Of a stretch of 64,000 bases of DNA, positions 35,000 to 43,584 are shown piece by piece. The stretch is taken from positions 1,797,722-1,861,721 of the forward strand of contig CAVSPF010000003.1 of the NCBI GenBank assembly GCA_963729995.1. Reading direction: 5' to 3'. A model generated the notes under the pieces. That model ran no database searches. It was not told where the DNA came from and saw only the letters and a program-made list of their open reading frames with translations. Every line of letters starts with the position of its first letter. The first letter of the stretch is position 1. The DNA comes from VRUE01 sp963729995. Lineage in GTDB: Bacteria; Actinomycetota; Thermoleophilia; Solirubrobacterales; 70-9. A program made the translations under genes and the position numbers.

Positions 35000-35131
35000 G
35001 CAGCAGCCGACCAAAATCGATCACCTATGGTGAGCGGGTTTGGTCGGCGGCTGCGGAGGGCCTCAAACGGCTCTGGCAAGCGGCGAGGCTGTAGAACGCG
35101 TTTCTACGGGTGTTTCTACGCCTTTTTCTAC
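35000..35131. other. Candidate replication or transfer origin: 26-bp-arm hairpin plus three 12-bp iterons
   Basis: A hairpin at 35000-35054 has 26-base arms (22 of 26 paired, centre TCACC-TAT-GGTGA). About 45 bp on, TTTCTAC begins at 35101, 35113 and 35125, an exact 12-bp period; the first is also the right half of GTAGAA-CGCG-TTTCTAC. Hairpin plus iterons next to a replication-type gene fits an origin. The surrounding gap 34612-35451 has no convincing gene. Confidence 0.5.
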
Positions 35132-35160
35132 CCCCGCCCCTGTCCCGCGCAGTCCATCCT

Positions 35161-35390
35161 TGCCGACCTGGATGCCCTTCAGCGCCGCGCCGCGAGAGGC
35201 TGTCAAGGGCGCGCAGCGCCCGACCCCCGCAGGGGGTTGACAGCCGGCGGCGCGGTGCTTGAATCTGCCCAGGTTGGCGGGGAGGAAGTCGGTGTAAACG
35301 ACACACCGGAGACGCTGGTGTCTGGCTGGCGGCGCGGTTGTGCACGGGGCGGCACGCTTGGGTTGATGATCTTCAGATGTCGTCGGGCTG
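35161..35390. repeat. Structured long direct repeat, copy 1
   Basis: About 230 bp, nearly identical over its first 130 bp to 37825-38055 and weakly similar to its end. The core folds as a cloverleaf: outer arms GCGCCGC.../...GCGGCGC, then CTGTCAA/TTGACAG, enclosing two hairpins GGGCGC-gca-GCGCCC and CCCCC-gca-GGGGG. It lies just upstream of a small acidic gene and begins the cassette 35.4-37.8 kb. Confidence 0.85.
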
Positions 35391-35460
35391 TCCGGCCGTG
35401 GCGTTGCCATCACTACGACCCGAGGGAGAGCATCTGTCGCGTCCGGCTACCATGGGACGC

Positions 35461-35682
35461 ATGGCAACTGCGGTGAAGAAGCTTGATCTTGAGATCGGGG
35501 AGCTGATCGAAGTCGCCGGTCGCCGCTACGAGGTCGTGCCGGATCGCGAGGGAAGCTTGATCCTCGAGCCGGCAATTACGCCCGTTTCGGAGTTGTACGC
35601 GGAGCGCGGTTGGGAGCCAGCTTCCGAGGAGGACTTCAAGCGGCTGACCGCCGAAGACGATCCGCCCGACGGCGAGGGTTAG
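35461..35682 (+). CDS. Small acidic protein, possible antitoxin
   Basis: 73 residues from ATG 35461 (or 76 from ATG 35452). The first half is a short beta-rich stretch (LDLEIGELIEVAGRRYEVVPDREGSLILEPAI). The second is an acidic helix (SELYAERGWEPASEEDFKRLTAEDDPP), a plan common in antitoxins that bind promoter DNA and wrap a toxin. It comes 80 bp before a gene with a RelE-like end. No family was recognised and the pairing is inferred from order and size. Confidence 0.55.
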   Translation: MATAVKKLDLEIGELIEVAGRRYEVVPDREGSLILEPAITPVSELYAERGWEPASEEDFKRLTAEDDPPDGEG

Positions 35683-35762
35683 CACCGACTAGAAATCGCC
35701 TGCCTGCACGCCCCAAACTTCGTTTGGGGGAGGGGGTGCCTTGGGGCCGTATCGTTGGATGC

Positions 35763-36161
35763 ATGGCGAGCCCCACCAAGAAGTTGCCGCCGGCCCCGAT
35801 CATCTTCGGCACCAGAGAGTGGGAGGAGGAGGTCGAGCGCTTTGATCCCAAAGCTGACGCACGGCTGAAAGCGCAAAGCGCTCGCCAGGAAATCGAGGCT
35901 GGAAAAGGGAAACCTGCCTGGAAGCCATGCGAAGTGCAAAGCGACGACGGCACGCACCTCCCGGGATGCCGAAAGCTCTACATCCCCCTCGGCCAGGAGG
36001 GAGCATCTGCCGCCCCCTACGGCTTCGTCTTTCAGTTGGCGAAAACCGAGGAGGGCCTCATCTGGAACTTCATCGCCTTCGGCGAGCGTCACCCGAGCAA
36101 CCCGCAGACGCGCAGCGTCTACGAGCGCGCCCACAAGCGCCTGCACGGCCGCTATCCGTAA
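35763..36161 (+). CDS. Hypothetical protein with RelE/ParE-like C-terminal half (possible toxin)
   Basis: 132 residues from ATG 35763. The C-terminal half, YGFVFQLAKTEEGLIWNFIAFGERHPSNPQTRSVYERAHKRLHGRYP, has the alternating strands and basic end seen in small RelE/ParE-fold toxins. The N-terminal half holds a Cys-containing segment (KPCEVQSDDGTHLPGCRKLYIPLG). No catalytic set could be assigned. If the upstream acidic gene is its antitoxin, the pair forms a module inside the repeat-bounded cassette. Confidence 0.5.
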   Translation: MASPTKKLPPAPIIFGTREWEEEVERFDPKADARLKAQSARQEIEAGKGKPAWKPCEVQSDDGTHLPGCRKLYIPLGQEGASAAPYGFVFQLAKTEEGLIWNFIAFGERHPSNPQTRSVYERAHKRLHGRYP

Positions 36162-36168
36162 TCGCTGG

Positions 36169-37098
36169 GTGGAAACGAAAGGGGACATCCGGAGTCTCGT
36201 TGAGCGCCACTTCGAGCTTGAGCTTTCCGCCGTGCGTGAGCTCGACGTTCTGTCCGAGCGCTTCCTGAGGGCAATGTCTGCCGGCCGGGGGATGCGCGAC
36301 AAAGTCGACAGCATCATCGCCTTCTCTGCCGTGCGAGAGACGACGACCTTTCAAGCAACCCTTCGGCTTGTCGAAATCGGATTCGGTCGCCAGGCGATGA
36401 TGCTGAACCGCTCGACGTTCGAGGGCATGGCAGTGGTCTGCTGGGTCGCCGCAAATCGACAAGAGGCTGTGGATCGGTTCGACAAAGCCAACGAGTTCGA
36501 GATCCATCTCATGCGAGAAAAGGTCGTCACCTCTCAACCCGACGCTCAGGTCTCCGATTCAGGCAAGCTTGATCCCGAGCGCGTCGCAGAATGTGAGCGT
36601 CTCTTCGGGAAGAACAACCAGCGTCGCTGGACGGGACACGACAGTCTCTGGGCACTTGTCAAAGACATTGAAGGTCGTTGGGAGGATGCCGAGCGGCAAG
36701 CACTCGGGCTGTATCTGAAATATGAGCATGAGCGCAACAACAAGGAGCTACATCCCTCGGCCAGTGCCTTGTTTGCATCGGTCAGCGATCCGCTTGCCCG
36801 ACAGGACGGTCGCCCTGGTATGTCCGTTCGCATTGGGCCAGGGTCAGATGAACTTGAGACCGCCTTTCTCGGTCTTTTCTTCATCCAGCAGAACCTGCTC
36901 CGTCTACTAGCCGAAGAGTTCGACCTTGGCCTCGATGCCCTGGCCGAGCTGGGGGACTGCGTCGCGAAGAACCAATACGCATTCGCCGTCATCGACCAAG
37001 CGACTGCCCGGGAAACTGGACGCAATGACCCATGTCCGTGCAGAAGCGGGAAAAAGTTCAAGGACTGCCACTGGAGTCGCACTCGACGCGCAACCTGA
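36169..37098 (+). CDS. DUF5677-like helical protein with C-terminal SEC-C zinc motif
   Basis: 309 residues from GTG 36169, eight bases after the preceding stop. It is mostly helical, with TTTFQATLRLVEIGFGRQAMMLNRSTFEGMAVVCWVA and LKYEHERNNKELHPSA, where R-x5-H resembles the HEPN ribonuclease motif. The tail GRNDPCPCRSGKKFKDCH is a complete SEC-C zinc-binding motif as in SecA. DUF5677 proteins occur in defence islands; no activity is established. The SEC-C could deliver it to ribosomes or nucleic acid. Confidence 0.7.
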   Translation: METKGDIRSLVERHFELELSAVRELDVLSERFLRAMSAGRGMRDKVDSIIAFSAVRETTTFQATLRLVEIGFGRQAMMLNRSTFEGMAVVCWVAANRQEAVDRFDKANEFEIHLMREKVVTSQPDAQVSDSGKLDPERVAECERLFGKNNQRRWTGHDSLWALVKDIEGRWEDAERQALGLYLKYEHERNNKELHPSASALFASVSDPLARQDGRPGMSVRIGPGSDELETAFLGLFFIQQNLLRLLAEEFDLGLDALAELGDCVAKNQYAFAVIDQATARETGRNDPCPCRSGKKFKDCHWSRTRRAT

Positions 37099-37226
37099 AA
37101 GCACGCCCTCCAGAAAGAGCGAGTCGCGTAACTCTGGCGCTGAGAGGGTTACTCAGCGGCTCTGGCACCCTCATGCTGCCCAGGGCTTCGTGACCCCATC
37201 GACTTTTGAGTAGCTACAGTCATCGA

Positions 37227-37799
37227 ATGAGTGACTTTGGCTCGGATGGAGTCTACGATGAATTCTTTGAGCCTCTCTCGCTCGCGCTTGGCCACTTGGT
37301 TTTCGGGGCCGCCGTCCTTGAGAAGGCTATGTTCACCGATCTCATACAGCGCCGAGTAATACGCGACGGGCCAGGGGAGGTATTCGGAAGCCAGCTCGTA
37401 TCGCGGCTCCTACGCAAGCCGGCGGGAGTTCTGCTCGAAGCACTTCGACAGCTCGGCTACGAAGAGGATCTCGCTGATGAGCTCGCGACGGTGATCGACA
37501 GCCGGAACCATTTCATTCACCATCTGTATGAAGATCCGGAATTCATCGAAGTGTTTGCCATCCGCCAAGACGTTGACCAAATCGTCGCTAGAGTCGAGAC
37601 CTTGGTGCAGAGCATCTACGTTGCGGTTAGAAAGCTTCAGCCCGATCTGTCCACCGGCATGCGGCAGATATTTGGCCGCTCGACCCCCCAATTGCTGGAT
37701 GTCCTCAAGAGCCTCGACCTTGAGGACATCCATGACGTTGAACTGCGAAGGCAACTCGAAGCTGTCCAGGGGCTCCCGGATGACTCCGTGGGGACGTGA
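37227..37799 (+). CDS. Hypothetical helical protein with HEPN-like RxxxxH motif
   Basis: 190 residues from ATG 37227. It is rich in amphipathic helices (HLVFGAAVLEKAMFTDLIQRRV; VLLEALRQLGYEEDLADELATVIDSRNHFIHHLYEDPE). RNHFIH at about residue 98 fits the R-(N)-x3-H motif of HEPN ribonucleases and toxins. It ends 25 bp before the second copy of the structured repeat. The family was not recognised; the HEPN idea rests on this motif and helical content. Confidence 0.6.
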   Translation: MSDFGSDGVYDEFFEPLSLALGHLVFGAAVLEKAMFTDLIQRRVIRDGPGEVFGSQLVSRLLRKPAGVLLEALRQLGYEEDLADELATVIDSRNHFIHHLYEDPEFIEVFAIRQDVDQIVARVETLVQSIYVAVRKLQPDLSTGMRQIFGRSTPQLLDVLKSLDLEDIHDVELRRQLEAVQGLPDDSVGT

Positions 37800-37824
37800 A
37801 ACTTCATGTGTCGACCCCGCCGTC

Positions 37825-38055
37825 TGCCGACCTGGATGCCAAGCAGCACCGCGCCGCGAGAGGCTGTCAAGGGCGCGCAGCGCCCGACCCCCGCAGGGGG
37901 TTGACAGCCGGCGGCGCGGTGCTTGACTCTGGCCAGGTTGGCGGGGAGAGAGCCGGCGGGAACCGAGGCATCGAAGACGCTGGCTGGTGGCGCGGTTGTG
38001 CACGGGGCGTGTAGTGCTCGGGGCGGCCCGGTTGAGTGGATGAACTTCAGACGCC
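37825..38055. repeat. Structured long direct repeat, copy 2
   Basis: Same orientation as copy 1. Here the cloverleaf is complete: outer arms GCACCGCGCCGC/GCGGCGCGGTGC, inner arms CTGTCAA/TTGACAG, and the two internal hairpins closed by gca loops. Similarity to copy 1 begins at TGCCGACCTGGATGCC and extends past the core to a GGTTGA...GATG...CTTCAGA stretch. It closes the cassette on its right. Confidence 0.85.
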
Positions 38056-38135
38056 GTACTCCCGCAGGCCGACTCCTTGTGCAGTTAGGCCAGTTCGCGT
38101 TACCTTGTCGCTGACCGAGCTTGGTAGCCAGCCAG

Positions 38136-38492
38136 ATGATGAAGACGATCCACATAGACCCCGCCGAAGGCGACGCCAAGCAGAAGCTCTCCGCCGTTCG
38201 AGAGACGATCGAGGGACTGCTCGAGGCTGAGAAGCCGATCGCGATTACGGTTGCCGAGGAGAGCACCATGCTCTCGCCCCAGCAGGCCGCCGAGCGCCTT
38301 GGCTTCTCCCGCCAGCACGTCCGGCGGCTGATCGACTACGGAGAGTTGTCCGCGGAGCAGCTGCCCAACTCCACCCACTGGAAGATCCCCCTGCGCTCGG
38401 TCTTGGCCTTCGAGCAGCGCCGCGAGGAGGCAGAGGAGCGGGCAGCGAAATGGTCGCGCGAACTCGACGCGCTGGGCGCCCCGGCTGAGTGA
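38136..38492 (+). CDS. Excisionase-type helix-turn-helix protein
   Basis: 118 residues from ATG 38136 (the next codon is also ATG). An N-terminal dimer-like helix (AVRETIEGLLEAEKPIAITV) precedes LSPQQAAERLGFSRQHVRRLIDYGELSAEQLPNSTHWKIPLRSVLAFEQRR, an HTH_17 domain. Proteins of this build often serve as antitoxins to PIN or RelE-like toxins or as regulators. The 3' end is 105 bp upstream of higB, so it may regulate the HigBA pair. Confidence 0.75.
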   Translation: MMKTIHIDPAEGDAKQKLSAVRETIEGLLEAEKPIAITVAEESTMLSPQQAAERLGFSRQHVRRLIDYGELSAEQLPNSTHWKIPLRSVLAFEQRREEAEERAAKWSRELDALGAPAE

Positions 38493-38596
38493 CACCCGCC
38501 CCCGCGAGTTGGGCGGGCTGGAAGGTCGACGGTCGCAGCGTTCATCCGGCAGAGGTCATAGAACTGCAGGGTGAGCGCTCGCCGGGAGACCAACCG

Positions 38597-39049
38597 ATGA
38601 CGACGCTGCCCTACCAGCTCGACTTCTTCGAGGACGACGATGACGAGAAGCCCTGCCTGCGCTGGATCAAGGACGATCTGACGCCGGCGAAGCGACGGGC
38701 GCTTGGCACGGCGATGGAGCACTACCTGCAAGAGCAGGGCCTCGGCGTCTGTGACGACAAGGCCTGGGGCAAACAGCTGGGGCGGGGACTGTTCGAGTTT
38801 CGCCTGATGCGCAAGCGCCGCTACCAGGTCAAGCAGAAGGGCCGCAAAACCGAGAAGGTCGAACGGATCAGCCTGCGCGTCTTCTGCCACGCCTACGGCG
38901 AGAAGCGGATACTCGTCCTGCACGGCTACGACAAGGGCGAGGACCCGAAGGGCCACCGCCAACAGCGCGAGATCGAGCTGGCGCGCCAACGTCTGCGCCA
39001 GTGGCAGGCCCGCGAGCGAGCGAAGAAAAAGAAGGGGAAGCGAGCTTGA
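38597..39049 (+). CDS. higB: HigB-like (Gp49/RelE fold) toxin
   Basis: 150 residues from ATG 38597, preceded by GGGAGA. The core WIKDDLTPAKRRALGTAMEHYLQEQGLGVCDD...WGKQLGRGLFEFRLMRK...SLRVFCHAYGEKRILVLHGYDKGEDPKGHRQQREIELARQRL has the layout of Gp49/HigB toxins: LGRGLFEFR, a core strand, and a basic lysine-rich end. Members cut ribosome-bound mRNA. The order toxin first, antitoxin second is that of higBA. Confidence 0.82.
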   Translation: MTTLPYQLDFFEDDDDEKPCLRWIKDDLTPAKRRALGTAMEHYLQEQGLGVCDDKAWGKQLGRGLFEFRLMRKRRYQVKQKGRKTEKVERISLRVFCHAYGEKRILVLHGYDKGEDPKGHRQQREIELARQRLRQWQARERAKKKKGKRA

Positions 39050-39054
39050 TTTCC

Positions 39055-39072
39055 TATGGGCTATAGCCCATA
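39055..39072. promoter_or_regulatory. 18-bp perfect palindrome between higB and higA
   Basis: TATGGGCTATAGCCCATA is a perfect palindrome six bases after the higB stop and 27 bases before the higA start. It fits an operator for the XRE-type antitoxin or a second promoter that gives extra antitoxin. Confidence 0.7.
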
Positions 39073-39098
39073 ATCCTTCAGACCCTCAGGAGAACGAG

Positions 39099-39398
39099 AT
39101 GAGCGACGACTTCCGCGAACTGATCCAGGACATCGAGGCCGAGGCAAAGGCCGAAGGGCCGGCTGCCGAGGCCGAGCTGGCCGAGCTGCGCCGCGAGTTC
39201 TCGATCGCCAGCCAGCTCGCGACGCTGCGTCGCGAGCAGAAGCTGACCCAAAAGCAGCTCGCCGAAAAGTCCGGGATCCCCCAGAGCGAGATCAGCCGGA
39301 TCGAGACCGGCGACGCCAACCCGACCTACGCAACGCTTTCGGCCATCGCCGAGCCCTTCGGCGTCCGCGTCGGCTTCATCCGCTCCGACGCAGCCTAG
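39099..39398 (+). CDS. higA: HigA-like XRE-family antitoxin
   Basis: 99 residues from ATG 39099, preceded by CAGGAGAA. The Cro/CI-type helix-turn-helix is clear: LATLRREQKLTQKQLAEKSGIPQSEISRIETGDANPTYATLSAIAEPFGVRVGFI. The N-terminal acidic helix (AEAKAEGPAAEAELAELRREF) could clamp the toxin. It should neutralise HigB and repress through the palindrome at 39055-39072. Confidence 0.88.
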   Translation: MSDDFRELIQDIEAEAKAEGPAAEAELAELRREFSIASQLATLRREQKLTQKQLAEKSGIPQSEISRIETGDANPTYATLSAIAEPFGVRVGFIRSDAA

Positions 39399-39671
39399 TC
39401 CTCGCGATAGGCATCGAGCAGCCGCGGGCGGCGGCGATGCGGCCATCCACGAAGCGGCCCTCGCGCGCACCGCGATCGGGCCGAGCGGATGCGCCCGCGG
39501 CGAATGCCGCGCACGCGCGGTATCGGAGATCCACGCGAAAGCCGTCGGCCGCGCGCTCCGAGGCACTCGCCGCGCACTCGGCGTCACCCCAAGCCGACCT
39601 GTGGACGCGTCATGTCGTTTTGGTAGCGATTACGCTGCCCCGATGGCCGCCTTCGCTTCACGAGGTTCTTC

Positions 39672-42164
39672 ATGGCGCCCCTAATCGGAGAGGAGCTTCT
39701 CGCTGCCGGGAAGGCAGCAGAGCCACTTGAGGTCTCGCTCTCAAAAGAGCTCGTCACTCTGCTCTCCGAGCAGCTTTACCAGTCGCCGATGAAGGCCGTC
39801 GAGGAGCTGGTCGTCAACTGCTTTGACGCCGACGCGACGGTATGCCACCTCTCGATTCCCGAGGATCTCTCCCCTGATGCGAGTGAGCCGATCGTCGTTT
39901 ACGACAACGGCGTGGGCATGGACGAGACAGGTCTTAGGGATCTTTGGCACATCGGCCATTCCGAAAAGCGAGAGGAACAGATCGAGAGGGCGCGTAAACG
40001 CAAACAGATCGGCAAGTTCGGGATCGGCAAGCTCGCCACCTACTCGATCACCCGGCGCATCACGTACGTCACCCGAGCCAAGGGCGGTGACATCCTCACC
40101 ACCAGCCTCGACTTCGATGTCTTCAAAGAGGATCCCACCGGGGCCGCGGTGCCAGTCAAGCTCAAGGTCGCCAAGCTGAGCGAGGCAGAGCTGGCCGCGA
40201 TTAAGGGACTGCCCGAGGCCCTCGCGGCCGCCTCGGTGCAGGCGAAGCCCTTCTCGGGCAAGAAGTCCGGAACCATCGTTCTGCTCGAGGGCTACAAGGA
40301 ACGCGCCGGCGAAATGAACCGGGGCACCCTACGGTGGGTTCTGCAGACAGCGATGCCGCTTGCCACTGACTTCAAGCTCTACCTTGGGGGTAAGCAGATC
40401 AAGAGCTCGATGGAGACCTTCGATAAGGAGGTGAGCTTCGGGGTCTACGAGCTCGACAAGTTGCGGCGCGAGAACCTCTCCAAGGACACCGGCGAAACCT
40501 GGAAGGTCAAGGGCAAGGCACTCGTCTCACCGCTCTTCCCGTCCGGAGTCAGCGGCGAGGTCATGATCACCAAGCGCAGCCTCCTCAACGCCAAGAGCAC
40601 AGACCTGCAGCGTAGTCACGGCTTCTTCGTACGTGTCCGTGGCCGCCTCGTCAGTATCGAGGATCCGCTCTTCGGAATGAAGCCGGTTTCCCACCAGACC
40701 TTGAACCGCTTTCACGCCGACATTAGCGCGGACGACCTTGACCAGAGCCTGACCGCCCCCCGCGAAGGGGTCGAAACGAGTTCGAAGCTGCGCAAGAACT
40801 TCGAGAAGCTTCTCTCCGAGCTTTTCAATCAGGCCCGTTCGCGCTACCAGGACGTGCTCCGGAAGCGGGAGGAAGCCGAGAAGAAAAAGCACGAGGTTGA
40901 TCGCAATTTCGTCAATCCCTCCTTCGTCGAGCACCCCACCGCCGACGTCCTCAGCGGAGGCGGGGGCGATCCCGATCAGGGCGCTGACGCAGACTCAACC
41001 TGGTTCTACATCAAGACGCCCGCAGAGGGGGAGTTGCCCGGGCTTCTCGACGACCTCTACGCGGAGCGTCGCGAGGGCGTCTACACCTACGAGCGCACCC
41101 AGCTAGGAGAAAGCGGCCGCCTGGTCCGGTTCGATCCGGCCCAGCGGCTCTTCGAAATCAACGAGCAGCATGAGTTCGCCCGCGCCCATGACGAGGGCGA
41201 CAGCGCCCTGCTTGAGGACGTCGTCACCGCTGAGGCGTTGCTCGAGGTCTATCTGCGCGAGGAGGGCGTCTCGCCGACGCACGTCGGAGAGATCCTGGAA
41301 AGGCGCGACCAGCTGCTGCGCAGCCTCGCTCTCGATCGGGTCTACTCTCTCGCCGCGATCGCCGAGGAGTTGCGCGACTCAGTGGCGGACGAGGACGACC
41401 TCGAGATCGCGCAGGTAACAGCCTGTCGCGCGCTCGGTTTTGTCGCCAAACACCTCGGCGACTCCGGCGTCCCCGACGGCGTCGCCCGCTTCCTCGACTA
41501 CCCTGGGACCGAGACCGTGATCACCCTGGAGGCCAAGTCCTCGCAGAACAAGCCGACCCTGCCTGGAATTGGCTTCGACGCACTGGCCCAGCACTACGAT
41601 GACTACGGGGCCCAGGGCTGCATGCTGGTCGCGCCCGGCTACCCCGGCGGCAACCAGGGGGAACGCTCCCAGGCCGCCAAGCGAGCCCGCAAACAGCGCG
41701 TTTCGTGCTGGACGGTCGACCAGCTTGCCGAAGTCGTCCAGGCGGCGGAAAGCCGGCACATCGGCGCCCGGGAGATTCTCGCGATAGTCCTCGAGAAGTT
41801 CTCGCCCGAAGAAGTCACCGATGCCGTTGAAGAGCTGCTCAGCGAGCCGTCCTGGTCGCGACGCGACCTCTACCGGGCCATCGTCGCCGCTTTGCATGAG
41901 CTTGACGGCAGCTACCCCGACAAGCGCCGTACCTTCGACCTGGTGCTGGGCGTCGCCGTCCGCGACCCCGATTTGGAGGGCGTCAAGGGCGATGAGCTTA
42001 GGGAGGCGATTCAGCAACTCGCGGGGGCGAGCAAGGGAGCGCTGAAGATAAGCGGCGAGGCGCTGATCCTCAACACCTCGGTCGACCAGCTCGAAACCCG
42101 GGTCGCGGCCCTGCTCGGAACCCCCGGCAAGCCGAGCCGGCAGGGCAGCATGCGCGGAGCCTAG
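39672..42164 (+). CDS. GHKL (Hsp90/MutL-like) ATPase fused to a PD-(D/E)xK-like nuclease domain
   Basis: 830 residues. The N-terminal GHKL fold has the N box VEELVVNCFDADA (Asn 49), YDNGVGMDE (Asp 78) and IGKFGIGKLA near 113-121. A middle transducer region continues to about 390, then a coiled-coil-like KRKEEAEKKKHEV segment. Near 608-622, FLDYPGTETVITLEAKSS has the D...ExK pattern of restriction nucleases, followed by a C-terminal helical region with LEKFSPEEVTDAVEELLSEPSW. It is not MutL, gyrase or HtpG by length or order. Its stop codon overlaps that of a DNA methyltransferase on the other strand, so a restriction role is likely. Confidence 0.72.
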   Translation: MAPLIGEELLAAGKAAEPLEVSLSKELVTLLSEQLYQSPMKAVEELVVNCFDADATVCHLSIPEDLSPDASEPIVVYDNGVGMDETGLRDLWHIGHSEKREEQIERARKRKQIGKFGIGKLATYSITRRITYVTRAKGGDILTTSLDFDVFKEDPTGAAVPVKLKVAKLSEAELAAIKGLPEALAAASVQAKPFSGKKSGTIVLLEGYKERAGEMNRGTLRWVLQTAMPLATDFKLYLGGKQIKSSMETFDKEVSFGVYELDKLRRENLSKDTGETWKVKGKALVSPLFPSGVSGEVMITKRSLLNAKSTDLQRSHGFFVRVRGRLVSIEDPLFGMKPVSHQTLNRFHADISADDLDQSLTAPREGVETSSKLRKNFEKLLSELFNQARSRYQDVLRKREEAEKKKHEVDRNFVNPSFVEHPTADVLSGGGGDPDQGADADSTWFYIKTPAEGELPGLLDDLYAERREGVYTYERTQLGESGRLVRFDPAQRLFEINEQHEFARAHDEGDSALLEDVVTAEALLEVYLREEGVSPTHVGEILERRDQLLRSLALDRVYSLAAIAEELRDSVADEDDLEIAQVTACRALGFVAKHLGDSGVPDGVARFLDYPGTETVITLEAKSSQNKPTLPGIGFDALAQHYDDYGAQGCMLVAPGYPGGNQGERSQAAKRARKQRVSCWTVDQLAEVVQAAESRHIGAREILAIVLEKFSPEEVTDAVEELLSEPSWSRRDLYRAIVAALHELDGSYPDKRRTFDLVLGVAVRDPDLEGVKGDELREAIQQLAGASKGALKISGEALILNTSVDQLETRVAALLGTPGKPSRQGSMRGA

Positions 42165-43495
42165 TCCTTCGCCGCGCTGGCACTGCGCTCGAAGACCAGG
42201 ACATGCTCGCGGTCGATGTTGGCGTCGTTGTGACGGGCATAGGACATGTAGCGGTTCTTGACCGGGTACCAAAACCGTTCGCTCAGCTCGAAATGTGGCC
42301 ACGCCAGTTCGGCCATCAACTGCGAGGTGTTGATAGAGGCGCCGTTCCAGGTGCTGTGCCCCACCACCAGCACGCAGCGCCCGCCCGCGCTTATCCGCTT
42401 GGCGATGTTCTCGAACGCGCGTGACATGCCTACGGCGTAGTGCTTGAAAGCATTGGCGCGCTCTTTCGAGACCTTCCGCATCCGCTTCTCGACCGCGTCG
42501 GTCCCAGCCAGATCGAGGCTTGCCCCCGCTACGTAGGCGTGCTTTTCGGGGACCCGCGGGCGGCCGAGGTAGTGCTTGAGCAGATCGAGCCGGTCGGCCT
42601 GGCTATCCGTCATGCGCAGCCAGAACATCTCCAGCTGATGGCGACGGTAGTAGTCGACGGCACCGTGATAGGGCGGGGACGTTATTACCGCGTCGACCGA
42701 CGGGGCGACATTGGCTCTCAGCGCCGCGACGTCGCCGCGGTGGACCCTCGCCTCCGCCGCGAGGTCGCGGGCCTCGTAGTAGTCGCCCATCTCCTCGATC
42801 GCCCGCTTCAGGCGCCTACGGAAGAGGGAGACCACGTCCACCGAGCGGCCTTCTTTCTCCTTTACGAGCATCACCTTCGTCACCTCGACGCCGGAGACCG
42901 GCACCGGGTCGGCGCGGGAGGCCCCGCGGATCGTCGCTGCAAAGGCCAGCAGAAAGAAGTCGCGATGGGTCTCGGGCGCGTCCATGCCCTTGATCGCCTG
43001 CAGGAGCCGAGCCAGATCGGCGATCGCATATCGGTAGAACCAGTGGTTCAGCCCCGGGATCCGTGGAACCCAGGCGCCGTCGAGCTCGGCCTCCAGCTCC
43101 GTCTCCTCAAGGTCCTCGGTCTCGAATGCCTTGAGTTCCTCCCTGCTTCGCTGCAACTCCTCAAGGTGGCTCTCCAGCTGCGCGGCGCTCGTTTCCAAGC
43201 TGCTCTGGCGCAGCGCATGGACCTTCACGCGCGACACGAAAACACTGAGCGGGTCTACATCGATCCCGACCGAGTGGCGTCCCAGGGTCGAGGCCTCCAC
43301 CATGAGGGTCCCGCTGCCGCAGAAGGGGTCGAGCACGTAGTCGCCCTCCTGGGTGTAGGCGCGAATCAGCTGCCGGACGACTGGGGGGTGGAACTTCGCG
43401 GGGAAGCGGAACAGGTGGTGGGTGAGGCGACGGCCATTTCGCTCCGGCTCGAACTGGAATCGTCGAAGCTTCGGCATAGCCGCCGTTACGCTCAT
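42161..43495 (-). CDS. DNA methyltransferase (N4C/N6A, alpha- or gamma-like order)
   Basis: About 444 residues from ATG 43495 (ATG 43477 also possible). Motif I lies first: DPFCGSGTLMVEASTLGRHSVGIDVDPLS near residue 55; the catalytic TSPPYHGAVDYYRRHQLEMFWLR follows at about 270. HLFRFPAKFHPPVVRQLI at the start is typical of a family of phage-defence or host methyltransferases. Tail-to-tail with the GHKL nuclease: both stops share CTAG at 42161-42164. It could mark self DNA for that protein. Confidence 0.85.
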   Translation of the reverse strand: MSVTAAMPKLRRFQFEPERNGRRLTHHLFRFPAKFHPPVVRQLIRAYTQEGDYVLDPFCGSGTLMVEASTLGRHSVGIDVDPLSVFVSRVKVHALRQSSLETSAAQLESHLEELQRSREELKAFETEDLEETELEAELDGAWVPRIPGLNHWFYRYAIADLARLLQAIKGMDAPETHRDFFLLAFAATIRGASRADPVPVSGVEVTKVMLVKEKEGRSVDVVSLFRRRLKRAIEEMGDYYEARDLAAEARVHRGDVAALRANVAPSVDAVITSPPYHGAVDYYRRHQLEMFWLRMTDSQADRLDLLKHYLGRPRVPEKHAYVAGASLDLAGTDAVEKRMRKVSKERANAFKHYAVGMSRAFENIAKRISAGGRCVLVVGHSTWNGASINTSQLMAELAWPHFELSERFWYPVKNRYMSYARHNDANIDREHVLVFERSASAAKD

Positions 43496-43584
43496 CGCGG
43501 GGAGAGCGCTCCATCGCGATGGCGCCTTGAGGGACGCCGAGCGCGATCGGTTCCAATGCTGAAGCGCCGAATCTGCACCGACCC

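Noticed and set aside
35025..35345. Similar minus-strand ORFs in both copies of the structured repeat (also 37410-38003)
   Set aside because: The two differ by frame shifts, so the DNA structure and not the protein is conserved.
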